Both the position numbers and the translations under genes were made by a program. Of a stretch of 64,000 nt of DNA, positions 42,860 through 51,484 are shown in pieces. Origin of the DNA: DATAUK01 sp036268295 (GTDB lineage: Bacteria > Actinomycetota > Actinomycetes > JAFAQI01); contig DATAUK010000033.1 in assembly GCA_036268295.1 (NCBI GenBank), forward strand, positions 65,027-129,026, written 5' to 3'. Positions within the stretch are counted from its first letter, which is position 1; each line of letters opens with the position of its first letter. Below the pieces are notes generated by a model that was not told the DNA's origin, ran no database searches, and saw only the letters and a program-made list of their open reading frames with translations.

Positions 42860-43780
42860 GTGCCGGAGATTCCCAGACGGCTAGCCCTAGTCGCGGCCGT
42901 TGCCGGCGGCGGGTTGATCGGAGTGCAGGGCCGAATCAACGGCGAGCTGGCGACCCGTAGTGGCTCTCCGCTGGAGGCAGCGGCCGCGTCGTTCGTCATC
43001 GGGCTGATCATGCTCGCGGTGATCGTGCCGTTCCGCCGAGCGGGCTGGGCGCGACTGCGATCCGGCCGCACCGCGATCTGGTGGTGGTTCGGCGGACTCG
43101 GCGGCGCGTTCTTCCTCGCGACGTCCGCGCATGGTGTGCCCGAGGTCGGCGTCGCGCTGGTCTCGGTCTGCCTCGTCGCCGGCACTACCACCGGCGCGCT
43201 GCTCAGCGACGAGTTCGGGTTAGGCCCGAGCGGCCGCCACGCGCCGACGTTCTGGCGGATCGTCGGGGTCATCGTCGTGATCGTTGCGGTCGTGATCGGG
43301 GCGTTCGGCGACCGCCACGGGACCTTCAAGCCGCTGCTGTTCCTGTTGTTGTTCTCGGCGGGTGCGTCGACGGCGGCGCAACAGGCGGCCAACGGCCAGC
43401 TCCGGGGCGTGGCCGACGACGTCATCATCGCCGCGTTCATCTCCTTCGTCGGCGGGACGACGGCGCTGATCGTCGCGGTCCTGGCAGCCGGCGAGCTCTC
43501 GGTTCGTTCGCTGCCCACCTCGGCGTGGCTCTATCTCGGCGGGCCGATCGGCGTCGCCTACATCCTCATCGGCGCCTCGATGGTCAGCGTGCTCGGAGTG
43601 TTGCGCTTCGTCCTCGGTGTAGTGGCAGGCCAGCTGGTCGTCGCTGTCGTCATCGACTCGGCCTGGCCGGCGCCGGGCATCACGCTGCGTGCCACGACTG
43701 TCATCGGAGCGATCGTGACCGTTGCCGGGGTGTGGCTCAGCGGACGAGATGCGGACGAGACGGCTGCGGAGTCGGCATGA
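42860..43780 (+). CDS. DMT-superfamily (YdcZ/DUF606-like) permease
   Basis: A 306-residue membrane protein of about ten hydrophobic helices in two homologous halves (LVAAVAGGGLIGVQGRINGEL and SAGASTAAQQAANGQLRGV are the repeat starts). It is a fused double-domain version of the small YdcZ/DUF606 proteins. The substrate is unknown. GTG start 4 bp after the hisG stop without a clear ribosome site, so coupling to hisG is likely. Its stop overlaps the next ATG. Confidence 0.8.
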   Translation: MPEIPRRLALVAAVAGGGLIGVQGRINGELATRSGSPLEAAAASFVIGLIMLAVIVPFRRAGWARLRSGRTAIWWWFGGLGGAFFLATSAHGVPEVGVALVSVCLVAGTTTGALLSDEFGLGPSGRHAPTFWRIVGVIVVIVAVVIGAFGDRHGTFKPLLFLLLFSAGASTAAQQAANGQLRGVADDVIIAAFISFVGGTTALIVAVLAAGELSVRSLPTSAWLYLGGPIGVAYILIGASMVSVLGVLRFVLGVVAGQLVVAVVIDSAWPAPGITLRATTVIGAIVTVAGVWLSGRDADETAAESA

Positions 43781-44157
43781 GTGATGGCGATCCTGCACAG
43801 GACACCGGGAAGGCCGACCCAAGGCTGACCGCGGCGCTGGCGAGCGGCGACCTCGTGGCGATTCGCGAGGCGTTGCTGATCGCGCGGGTGCTGGTGCCCG
43901 TGGTCGCGCTCGGCGACCAGTCCGACGCCGTCGAGATGGCGGTCCCTCGCCTTGTCGGTGCCGACCGGCGCCATGCATTGCCGGTCTTCACGTCGTACGA
44001 CGCGCTTCGCGCCTGGCGACCGGACGCCCGGCCGGTGCCGATGCCGGGAGAGCAGGCAATCGCCGGTGCCGTCGCGGAGGGCTATGCGGCCGTGGTGATC
44101 GACGTCGCTGGTCCGGTCACCCACACCGTCGAGATCGAGATCCAGCCCTCGCCGTGA
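43777..44157 (+). CDS. SseB-family protein
   Basis: A 126-residue acidic soluble protein matching the SseB N-terminal domain: LIARVLVPVVALGDQSDAVEMAVPRL, then ALPVFTSYDALRAWRPDARPVPM. The biochemical role of this domain outside enteric SseB (enhanced serine sensitivity) is not known. The ATG overlaps the permease stop. It commonly lies just before infC in actinobacteria. Confidence 0.82.
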   Translation: MSDGDPAQDTGKADPRLTAALASGDLVAIREALLIARVLVPVVALGDQSDAVEMAVPRLVGADRRHALPVFTSYDALRAWRPDARPVPMPGEQAIAGAVAEGYAAVVIDVAGPVTHTVEIEIQPSP

Positions 44158-44165
44158 CCCGTCGC

Positions 44166-44460
44166 TGCTAGGATTGAAGGACGACCGACGGCCGTGCACG
44201 CTGCGTCCGTCGTGCAAGTGGAGCCCGACTCCCACCCTCGGTCATCCCGATCCTGGCCAACCGGCTTTGATCAGAACGATCGCAGGGTCTTCGTCGCCTC
44301 ACCGTCGGCAGTTTGCCGAGGCGGTGCCGGCGGTCGATGTCGTCCGGGCCCTGCATGCATGTCGTGCGGGGCCTTCGCGCTGAGGGACCCAAGCACCAAA
44401 GGCGTCGCGGCAAAGACAACCGCCGCGGCAGAACTACCCGACGAGAACAGTGGAGGTCCC
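44166..44460 (+). promoter_or_regulatory. infC promoter and long untranslated leader
   Basis: TGCTAGGAT at 44166-44174 is an extended -10 (TGn-TAGGAT). Roughly 280 nt follow before the infC start, with several GC-rich inverted segments (for example GGGCCC and GGGGCC around 44345-44370) and no credible ORF. A long leader fits autogenous control of infC-rpmI-rplT by L20 or IF3, but I do not recognise a known L20-binding motif. Confidence 0.5.
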
Positions 44461-45066
44461 ATCAGCGTCGAACCCCGTATCAACGACCGGATCCGCGTCC
44501 CCGAGGTGCGCCTGGTCGGTCCGAATGGCGAGCAGGTCGGCATTGTCGCAATCGGCGATGCACTGCGGCTGGCCCAGGAAGCAGATCTCGATCTGGTCGA
44601 GGTCGCACCCGACGCCCGTCCGCCGGTCTGCAAGCTCATGGACTACGGCAAGTGGAAGTACGAGAACGCCCAGAAGGCACGTGAAGCGCGACGCAACCAG
44701 TCGCACACAGTGATCAAGGAGATGAAGCTTCGGCCCAAGATCGACCCGCATGACTACGCGACCAAGAAGGGTCACGTCGTGCGGTTCCTGAAGGCCGGTG
44801 ACAAAGTCAAGATCACGATCATGTTCCGCGGTCGCGAGCAGTCGAGGCCCGAGCTCGGGTTCAGGTTGCTGCAGCGGTTGGCAGCCGACGTCGAGGATTT
44901 GGGTGTCGTCGAAGCCGCACCGAAGCAGGACGGCCGCAACATGATCATGGTGATGGCGCCACATCGCGGGGCGCAACCGCAGCCGGCGCGAGCCAGGCGC
45001 GGTGAGCAGCCTGCGTCAGCGGCGCCGGAGCCAGCAACCGAGCCACCGGCACAGGCCCAAGCCTGA
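44461..45066 (+). CDS. infC: translation initiation factor IF-3 (AUC start)
   Basis: A 201-residue factor that keeps 30S subunits free and proofreads the start codon. The ATC at 44461 is taken as start: TGGAGG lies 4 nt upstream, and it gives ISVEPRINDRIRVPEVRLVG, the exact family N-terminus. Rare AUU/AUC starts are a known basis of IF3 autocontrol. Middle and C-terminal blocks (PPVCKLMDYGKWKYE, LRPKIDPHDYATK, ITIMFRGREQSRPELG) are intact. The extra Pro/Ala/Gln tail of about 30 residues is common in actinobacteria. Confidence 0.93.
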   Translation: MSVEPRINDRIRVPEVRLVGPNGEQVGIVAIGDALRLAQEADLDLVEVAPDARPPVCKLMDYGKWKYENAQKAREARRNQSHTVIKEMKLRPKIDPHDYATKKGHVVRFLKAGDKVKITIMFRGREQSRPELGFRLLQRLAADVEDLGVVEAAPKQDGRNMIMVMAPHRGAQPQPARARRGEQPASAAPEPATEPPAQAQA

Positions 45067-45121
45067 GCCGCCGACGCAGCACGTAGGACCGAACGCCCGA
45101 CGACGAGGAGACGAGGCAGCA

Positions 45122-45316
45122 ATGCCCAAGATGAAGACCCACAGCGGCGCGAAGAAGCGCTTCAAGGTGACCGGAAGCGGCAAGGTCATGCACCGTCGCG
45201 CCGGCCGCAAGCACTACCTCGAGCACAAGACGTCGCGGCTGACCCGGCGCCTCGCCAACGATGAGGTCATGGCCCCGGCCGACGTGAAGAAGGCCAAGCG
45301 GCTGCTCGGCATCTAG
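45122..45316 (+). CDS. rpmI: 50S ribosomal protein L35
   Basis: A 64-residue basic ribosomal protein: MPKMKTHSGAKKRFKVTGSG then HYLEHKTSRLTRRLAND. ATG at 45122 with GAGGAGA upstream. Standard infC-rpmI-rplT order, 55 bp after infC. Confidence 0.97.
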   Translation: MPKMKTHSGAKKRFKVTGSGKVMHRRAGRKHYLEHKTSRLTRRLANDEVMAPADVKKAKRLLGI

Positions 45317-45383
45317 CTCGCCCGTCGTCCCCGTCGTACCGCTCCCGGCGTGATAGTCGGGTCAGACCCTTAGGAGAACTCCC

Positions 45384-45767
45384 GTGGCACGCGTGAAGCG
45401 GGCGGTCAACGCCCACAAGAAGCGCCGCGTTGTCCTTGAGCGCGCCAGTGGCTATCGCGGCCAGCGTTCGAGGCTTTATCGCAAGGCGAAGGAGCAGATG
45501 CTCCATTCGATGAACTACTCCTACCGCGACCGGCGCGCCCGCAAAGGTGACTTCCGTTCGTTGTGGATCCAGCGCATCAACGCCGCGGCGCGCGCCAACG
45601 GCATGACCTACAACCGGTTCATCCAGGGCCTGAAGGCTGCCAGCATCGAGGTCGACCGCAAGCACCTCGCCGACCTTGCGGTGTCCGATCAGGCGGCCTT
45701 CGCAGCGTTGGTCGAGCTCGCCCGGTCGGCGCTTCCGGTCACCGACGCCGCCGGGTCGGCCGCCTGA
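45384..45767 (+). CDS. rplT: 50S ribosomal protein L20
   Basis: A 127-residue ribosomal assembly protein, and in many bacteria the translational repressor of this operon. ARVKRAVNAHKKRRVVLERA, GYRGQRSRLYRKAKEQ and SLWIQRINAAARANGMTYNRF are standard. GTG start at 45384. The stop lies just before, or overlaps, the start region of the rRNA methyltransferase gene. Confidence 0.97.
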   Translation: MARVKRAVNAHKKRRVVLERASGYRGQRSRLYRKAKEQMLHSMNYSYRDRRARKGDFRSLWIQRINAAARANGMTYNRFIQGLKAASIEVDRKHLADLAVSDQAAFAALVELARSALPVTDAAGSAA

Positions 45768-45796
45768 AGCGCTCGTCGCCCCAGCCGGAGTCGGGT

Positions 45797-46600
45797 CTGA
45801 TCGACTCGCTCCAGAACTCTCACGTCGCGGCCGCGCGATCCTTGCTCACCCGCAAGGGCCGCGCGGCCGCGTCGGCGTTTCTGGTCGAAGGACCACATGC
45901 GGTCGCTGATGCACTCGACGCACCGGGCGACCGGGTCCGAGACGTCTTCATCACCGAGTCCGCCGCCGATCGCGAGACGGCTCTGCTCCGCGCCGCTATC
46001 TCGGCCGGCGGGACCGTCCGGACCGTGTCGGACCGGGTCCTGGCCTCACTGGGCGACACCGTGACGCCGCAGGGAGTCGTCGCGGTCGTCGATCTGCCTG
46101 CGATGGATCTCGGGGGAGCGTTCTCGCGCGACGTGCGGCTGGCCGTGGTCCTCGATGGGGTCGCTGATCCCGGCAATGCCGGCACCGTCATCCGCACCGC
46201 GGACGCTGCCGGCGCCGATGCTGTGGTCTTCGCCGCCGGCTCGGTCGACATCTGGTCCGGAAAGTGCGTGCGATCGAGTGCGGGCAGTTTGTTTCATGTC
46301 CCGGTCGTGACCGGCGCGAGCATGCCGACTGCGATCGGACTGGCGCGCGCCGCCGGCTGTGCCGTGCTCGCGACCGCCGCTGACGGCGACGTCGATCTGG
46401 ATGAGCTGATCGACGCGGATCTGCTCGCCGGGCCTACCGCATGGCTGCTCGGCAACGAGGCTCACGGCCTGAGCGACGCGTCACGGACTGGCGCCGATCG
46501 CGTCGTGCGACTTCCGGTCTATGGCCGCGCGGAGAGCCTGAACCTCGCGGCGGCGGCCGCGATCTGCCTCTACGCCTCAGCCCGAGCCCATCGGCCTTAG
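45797..46600 (+). CDS. tsnR: SpoU/TrmH-family rRNA 2'-O-methyltransferase
   Basis: About 267 residues. The N-terminal substrate-binding part (SLQNSHVAAARSLLTRKGRAAASAFLVEGPHAV) is followed by the SPOUT knot with LAVVLDGVADPGNAGTVIRTADAAGADAVV, AWLLGNEAHGLSD and VRLPVYGRAESLNLAAAAAICLY. No ATG, GTG or TTG in frame keeps the conserved N-terminus. A CTG at 45797 preceded by GGAG, or a CTG at 45764 overlapping the rplT TGA, must serve; 45797 is chosen by homology. Position after infC-rpmI-rplT matches tsnR of mycobacteria. Confidence 0.82.
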   Translation: MIDSLQNSHVAAARSLLTRKGRAAASAFLVEGPHAVADALDAPGDRVRDVFITESAADRETALLRAAISAGGTVRTVSDRVLASLGDTVTPQGVVAVVDLPAMDLGGAFSRDVRLAVVLDGVADPGNAGTVIRTADAAGADAVVFAAGSVDIWSGKCVRSSAGSLFHVPVVTGASMPTAIGLARAAGCAVLATAADGDVDLDELIDADLLAGPTAWLLGNEAHGLSDASRTGADRVVRLPVYGRAESLNLAAAAAICLYASARAHRP

Positions 46601-46723
46601 CCACCAGCGCGGGATGGAACATTGCGCTGCGAAACGGGCCGGTGACGACAAATTCTGATTTCGTCCCAGATCTGCGCCCGCGCTCGCTACGCTTTCTAAA
46701 CGGTGAGTCAGGGAGGGCAAGGC

Positions 46724-47791
46724 GTGCCACACGGGGATGTTGGCGGTTCGTCGTACGACGATCTGCCAGACGGCGTCGTCGTATCCGACGCTACCGGTAC
46801 CGTGACGTCGGCCAACCCGGCCGCGGCGCGGATCCTGGCCATCCCATCGACCCAGCTGGTCGGGCGCAAGCTGTCCGATGCGCTGCCGCTCGTCGATCCG
46901 CAAGGCCGCGACTGGTGGCAGTGCACTGACCCCTTCGGCGGCCTCAGCACCAGGGTGCGCCAGCCCGAGCGGTTGCTTGGCCTGGTGGCATCCGATCGCT
47001 CCGATCGGATGCTGCTCGTCACCGCTTCCTACCTCCGGGACGCGGGTCATCGGCTGACCAGCGTCATCGTGTGCTTCCGGGACACCGCGGCGCGAGACCG
47101 GAACGAGCGCAGTGCAGCCGAGCTGGTTTCAGTCGTCGCCCACGAGCTGCGATCTCCGCTGACCAGCGTCAAGGGGTTCACCGCGACGTTGCTGGCAAAA
47201 TGGGAGCGGTTCAACGACGAGCAGAAGCTGCACATGCTTCACACCGTCAACTCCGACGCCGACCGGCTGACCCGGTTGATCAGCGAACTGCTCGATGTCT
47301 CGCGGATCGAGACCGGCCGCCTTGAGCTGCGCAAGCAGGTCGTCGACCTCGCCGCGCTGGTGCATCGTGACATCGCCGCCCGGGTCGCATCCGGCGAGCC
47401 TGCTGATCGCTTCGTCGTCAGAGTCGACGAGGGATCGCCGATGCCGGAGCTGTGGGCTGACCCGGACAAGCTGGCGCAGGTCGTCGGCAACATCGTGGAA
47501 AACTCGTTGCGACACGGCGCCGGCACGGTCACGATTACCGTTGGTCCACGTGACGGTGGCGTCACCGTCGAGGTGGTCGACGCAGGTGAAGGGATCGGGC
47601 GAGAAGCGATGCCGCGAATCTTCACGAAGTTCTGGCACGACGAGCGCCGTGGTGGCACCGGCCTCGGGCTGTTCATCGCCAAAGGCATTGTCGACGCCCA
47701 TGACGGGACCATCGTGGCCACGAACACGGCCGCAGGTGGCGCGACAGTGCGATTTACGGTGCCCGCGGGCACCCCAAGTTTTCTCGATTAG
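46724..47791 (+). CDS. soluble PAS-containing histidine kinase
   Basis: A 355-residue kinase without membrane segments. PAS domain at about residues 12-120 (DGVVVSDATGTVTSANPAA), HisKA with H140 in SVVAHELRSPLTSVKGF, then HATPase_c with NIVENSLRHGAG (N box), VVDAGEGIG (G1) and GGTGLGLFIAKGI (G2). The GTG at 46724, 7 nt after GGGAGG, is preferred over the GTG at 46703. No response regulator is adjacent, so it is an orphan here; the CheY-like gene at 55835 or the receiver at 36952 could be partners but nothing shows it. Confidence 0.9.
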   Translation: MPHGDVGGSSYDDLPDGVVVSDATGTVTSANPAAARILAIPSTQLVGRKLSDALPLVDPQGRDWWQCTDPFGGLSTRVRQPERLLGLVASDRSDRMLLVTASYLRDAGHRLTSVIVCFRDTAARDRNERSAAELVSVVAHELRSPLTSVKGFTATLLAKWERFNDEQKLHMLHTVNSDADRLTRLISELLDVSRIETGRLELRKQVVDLAALVHRDIAARVASGEPADRFVVRVDEGSPMPELWADPDKLAQVVGNIVENSLRHGAGTVTITVGPRDGGVTVEVVDAGEGIGREAMPRIFTKFWHDERRGGTGLGLFIAKGIVDAHDGTIVATNTAAGGATVRFTVPAGTPSFLD

Positions 47792-47859
47792 CGCCTCGCG
47801 GGCGAACCTCCCATCAGTCAGCGTTGCGTCACACCTAGACTTCGCCCTCGAGGAATCCC

Positions 47860-48969
47860 ATGTCCGGACCCAACGATCCCTACGACCCCAAGCAGGTGGC
47901 CGCGCTGTCTGACGCCGATCTCACGGCGAATGTCGCGGCCGGCACGGATGCTTTCGCCGCCGCGACCGATCTCGATGCGTTAAGCGTCGCGCACACCGCT
48001 CATCTGGGCTCGCGCTCCCCAATCGCGCTCGCCCGCCGCGAACTCGGTGCCTTGCCGCCACAGGCGCGCGCCGACGCCGGCCGTCGGGTCAACGAGGTGC
48101 TGAGCGTGCTGACCGCGGCGTACGACGAGCGACGGCTGGTCCTCGAGAAAGCCCGCGACGAGCGGGTGCTGGTCGAGGAAACCGTCGACGTCACGCTGCC
48201 GACCGACGCAGTGCCGTCCGGCGGCCGGCATCCGCTCACGCTGGTGCAGGAGCGGGTCGCCGACATCTTCGTCGGGATGGGCTGGGAGGTCGCCGAAGGT
48301 CCCGAGATCGAAGCCGCGTGGCTGAACTTCGACGCGCTGAACATCCCGCCGGCCCATCCGGCCCGTGAGACCCAGGACACGTTGTGGCTCGAGCCGCCGT
48401 CCGGCGGGGTGCTGCTGCGTACCCACACCTCGCCGGTGCAGATCCGGGCATTGCTCGATCACGGCGCGCCTTGCTACGTGGTGTCGCCGGGGCGGGTCTA
48501 TCGGCAGGAAGCACTCGACGCCACCCACTCGCCGGTCTTCCATCAGGTCGAGGGGCTGGCGGTCGACGAGGGCCTGACGATGGCGGACCTGCGCGGCACC
48601 CTCGATCTGTTCGCCGAGTCGATGTTCGGCGCCGGCATCCGGACCCGGCTGCGCCCTGACCACTACCCGTTCACCGAGCCGTCGGCCGACGTCGACCTGC
48701 TCTGCTGGATCTGTCACGGCACGTCGTCCCAGCCGGGCACCGAGTTCTGCAGCACCTGCCGCCGTGAGGGCTGGGTCGAATGGGGTGGCAGTGGCATGAT
48801 CCACCCGGTCGTCCTGGCCTCTGCCGGCGTCGACCCCGACCGTCACACCGGCTTCGCCTTCGGGATCGGCCTTGAACGCACCCTGATGGCACGCCACGAC
48901 CTTGGTGACATCCGCGACCTGGTCGAGGGCGATGTGCGGGTCACCAACGCGCTCGGCTTGGAGGCCTGA
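47860..48969 (+). CDS. pheS: phenylalanyl-tRNA synthetase alpha subunit
   Basis: A 369-residue class II synthetase subunit. N-terminal coiled coil (residues 1-110), then motif 1-3 blocks: HPLTLVQERVADIFVGMGW, LLRTHTSPVQIRAL, GRVYRQEALDATHSPVFHQVEGL and GFAFGIGLERTLM. A CWICHGTSSQPGTEFCSTC insert with four cysteines, before the WGGSGMIHP block, looks like a zinc knuckle and occurs in other actinobacterial PheS. Four bases before pheT. Confidence 0.96.
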   Translation: MSGPNDPYDPKQVAALSDADLTANVAAGTDAFAAATDLDALSVAHTAHLGSRSPIALARRELGALPPQARADAGRRVNEVLSVLTAAYDERRLVLEKARDERVLVEETVDVTLPTDAVPSGGRHPLTLVQERVADIFVGMGWEVAEGPEIEAAWLNFDALNIPPAHPARETQDTLWLEPPSGGVLLRTHTSPVQIRALLDHGAPCYVVSPGRVYRQEALDATHSPVFHQVEGLAVDEGLTMADLRGTLDLFAESMFGAGIRTRLRPDHYPFTEPSADVDLLCWICHGTSSQPGTEFCSTCRREGWVEWGGSGMIHPVVLASAGVDPDRHTGFAFGIGLERTLMARHDLGDIRDLVEGDVRVTNALGLEA

Positions 48970-48972
48970 GCG

Positions 48973-51429
48973 ATGCGCGTCCCGATGTCCTGGCTGCGCG
49001 ACTATGTCGATCTCGCCGATGCCGACCCCCGTGAGGTTGCCGACCGGCTCACGGCTGCCGGGCTGCAGGTCGAGCGGATCGACTCGGTCGGCGGTGACAT
49101 CGCAGGAGTCGTTGTCGCTAAGGTGCTCGAGGTCGAAGCCGTCGCCGGTCAGAAGAAGCCGATCCGCTGGGTCCGGCTCAGCGATGGCACCGACGAGCGC
49201 CAGGTGATCTGCGGCGCGGAGAACTTCGCGGTCGGCGATCTCGTCGCATATGCGCGACCGCCCGCGACGCTGCCGGGCGGTTTCGAAATCGGTGCCCGCA
49301 AGACCTATGGCCACATCTCCGACGGCATGATCTGCTCGGGCCGCGAGCTGGGAATCTCCGACGACCACGACGGCATCCTGGTCCTGGCCGACGACCTGTC
49401 GCTCGGCGCCGACGTGGTTGACGCGCTCAGCCTTCGTGACGACGTGCTCGACATCTCGGTCAACCCCGACCGCGGTTACGCGCTGTCGGTGCGTGGTGTT
49501 GCCCGTGAGGCCGCGACGGCGTACGGTCTGGCGTTCCGCGATCCCGGCAAGCTCGAGGTGTCGGCAGTCGACGGCGCGGCGTACGACGTCAGGATCGAGG
49601 CGACCGATGGCTGCCGGCGCTATCTGGCGCGCACCGTGCGCGGCCTCGACACGGCGGTCAGCAGCCCACCCTGGCTGGCGCGGCGGCTGACGCTGGCCGG
49701 GATGCGGCCGATCTCGTTGATGGTCGACGTCACCAACCACGTGATGCTAGATCTCGGTCAGCCGTTGCATGCCTTCGACCGGTCACGGCTTCGCGGCCCG
49801 ATCGTGGTGCGGTGGGCGGTCGCGGGGGAGACGCTGCGGACCCTGGACGGTGTCGATCGGGCCCTCGATCCGCGGGACCTAGTCATCACCGACGACAGCG
49901 GTCCGATTGCGCTCGCCGGGGTCATGGGTGGGGCCGCCACGGAGATTCGGCCGGAGACCGTAGAGGTCGTGCTCGAGGCGGCAAACTTCGACTCGGACTG
50001 CGTGTCCTACACCGCGCGGCGGCACCGACTCGGGTCGGAAGCGTCCCGTCGTTTCGAGCGCGGCGTCGATCACGATCTCGCCCCGTCGGCCGCCGAAGCC
50101 GCGATCAGCCTGATCACGTCGCTCGGCGCCGGTACGTCGACCGGCTCGGTCACCGACGTCGATCGGCGAACGCCGTCGCCGGTGATCATGCTCGATCCCG
50201 GGCTGCCGGGCCGGATCGCCGGGGTCAACTACTCCGACGAGACCGTGGCCGCCCGGCTCGGCGACGTCGGCTGCGACGTGGCGGTCGGCGATTCCGCCTT
50301 CGGGGTGACTCCGCCGTCGTGGCGCCCGGACCTGCGGGCCTCGGTCGACCTGGTCGAAGAGGTGGTCCGGCTCGAGGGCTACGACAGGTTGCCGGCAACC
50401 GTGCCGCGCACGCCGGCCGGGCGTGGGCTGACGCGCCCGCAACGGCTACGCCGCCGGATCGGCCGGACCCTCGCCGACGCCGGGTACGTCGAGGTGCTGA
50501 CCTCACCGTTCGTCGACCTTGCATCCGCGGAGCGGTTGCGGCTCGACAACGGCGATCCACGAACCCCGTCGGTGCGACTGGCCAACCCGGTCTCCGAGGA
50601 GGAGCCCTACCTCCGCACCACACTGCTGCCCGGGCTGTTCGCCGCGCTGGCACGCAACGTCGGGCGAGGCATGCCCGACATCGCGCTGTTCGAGACCGGG
50701 CCGGTGTTTCGTGCCAAGCCTGATGCGCCGGCACCGCCGGCGCTGCCGGTCGGCGAGCGACCCTCGGACGCGCAGCTTGCCGCGCTGGACGCCGCACTGC
50801 CCGATCAGCCACACCGCATCGCGGCGGTGATCGCCGGCCACCGCGAACGTCCCGGCTGGTGGGGATCGGGTCGTGATGCGAGCTGGTCGGATGTCGTGGC
50901 GGCGGTGCGAGCTGTCGCCGAAGCGCTCGGAGTCGACGTAGCCGTCACCGCGGATCAACACCCACCGTTCCATCCCGGCCGTTGCGCAGCAATGCACGTC
51001 GGCAATCGGCTGCTCGGCCATGCTGGTGAGCTGCATCCCCGGGTGGTCGAGGCATGCAATCTGCCGGCCCGATCCTGCGCGATGGAGATCTCGCTCGACC
51101 TGTTGATAGCGGCGGCGCCGCAGACCTTGCCGTCGCCGGTGGTGTCGGCGTACCCGGCCGCCACAATCGACATTGCGGTCGCGGTCGGCGCCGACGTTCC
51201 GAGCGGTGAGGTTGCCGACGCACTGCACGCCGGTGCCGGCGAGCTGGTGGAATCGTTGCGGTTGTTCGATGTCTACGTCGGCGACCAGACCGGCAACGGC
51301 CGCAAGTCGCTGGCCTTCACGTTGCGGCTGCGGGCGTTTGACCGGACCCTCACCGCGGACGAGGTCGCGGGCATCCGTACCGCCGCGGTGGCCGAAGCCG
51401 GTCGCCGCCACGGTGCCGAGCTCCGCTGA
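48973..51429 (+). CDS. pheT: phenylalanyl-tRNA synthetase beta subunit
   Basis: An 818-residue partner of PheS with the expected domains: tRNA-binding OB fold (VVVAKVLEVEAV, residues 40-150), B3/B4 editing region (about 215-400), B5, the catalytic-like core (EEPYLRTTLLPGLFAALARN) and the C-terminal ferredoxin-fold anticodon-binding domain (SAYPAATIDIAVAVGADV onward). Complete. It ends 55 bp before the argC start. Confidence 0.96.
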   Translation: MRVPMSWLRDYVDLADADPREVADRLTAAGLQVERIDSVGGDIAGVVVAKVLEVEAVAGQKKPIRWVRLSDGTDERQVICGAENFAVGDLVAYARPPATLPGGFEIGARKTYGHISDGMICSGRELGISDDHDGILVLADDLSLGADVVDALSLRDDVLDISVNPDRGYALSVRGVAREAATAYGLAFRDPGKLEVSAVDGAAYDVRIEATDGCRRYLARTVRGLDTAVSSPPWLARRLTLAGMRPISLMVDVTNHVMLDLGQPLHAFDRSRLRGPIVVRWAVAGETLRTLDGVDRALDPRDLVITDDSGPIALAGVMGGAATEIRPETVEVVLEAANFDSDCVSYTARRHRLGSEASRRFERGVDHDLAPSAAEAAISLITSLGAGTSTGSVTDVDRRTPSPVIMLDPGLPGRIAGVNYSDETVAARLGDVGCDVAVGDSAFGVTPPSWRPDLRASVDLVEEVVRLEGYDRLPATVPRTPAGRGLTRPQRLRRRIGRTLADAGYVEVLTSPFVDLASAERLRLDNGDPRTPSVRLANPVSEEEPYLRTTLLPGLFAALARNVGRGMPDIALFETGPVFRAKPDAPAPPALPVGERPSDAQLAALDAALPDQPHRIAAVIAGHRERPGWWGSGRDASWSDVVAAVRAVAEALGVDVAVTADQHPPFHPGRCAAMHVGNRLLGHAGELHPRVVEACNLPARSCAMEISLDLLIAAAPQTLPSPVVSAYPAATIDIAVAVGADVPSGEVADALHAGAGELVESLRLFDVYVGDQTGNGRKSLAFTLRLRAFDRTLTADEVAGIRTAAVAEAGRRHGAELR

Positions 51430-51437
51430 CCGCGCTC

Positions 51438-51484
51438 GCATAAATACCCGTACATCCGCATGAACATGCAGTATGCTGGTCGTC
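51438..51484 (+). promoter_or_regulatory. argC promoter with ARG-box-like operator
   Basis: The AT-rich stretch 51438-51476 contains GCATAAATACCCGTAC and GCATGAACATGCAGTATGC, resembling tandem ArgR half-sites (ATAAATA / TGAACATGCA) of actinobacterial ARG boxes. TATGCT at 51472-51477 is a good -10 hexamer; transcription 7-8 nt later would begin at the GTG at 51485, giving a leaderless mRNA. ArgR is encoded in the same operon at 57189. Confidence 0.6.

Noticed and set aside
44194..44460. N-terminal extension of IF3 from an upstream GTG/ATG
   Set aside because: The extra 89 residues have no similarity to IF3, and a good ribosome site precedes the AUC codon that gives the normal N-terminus.
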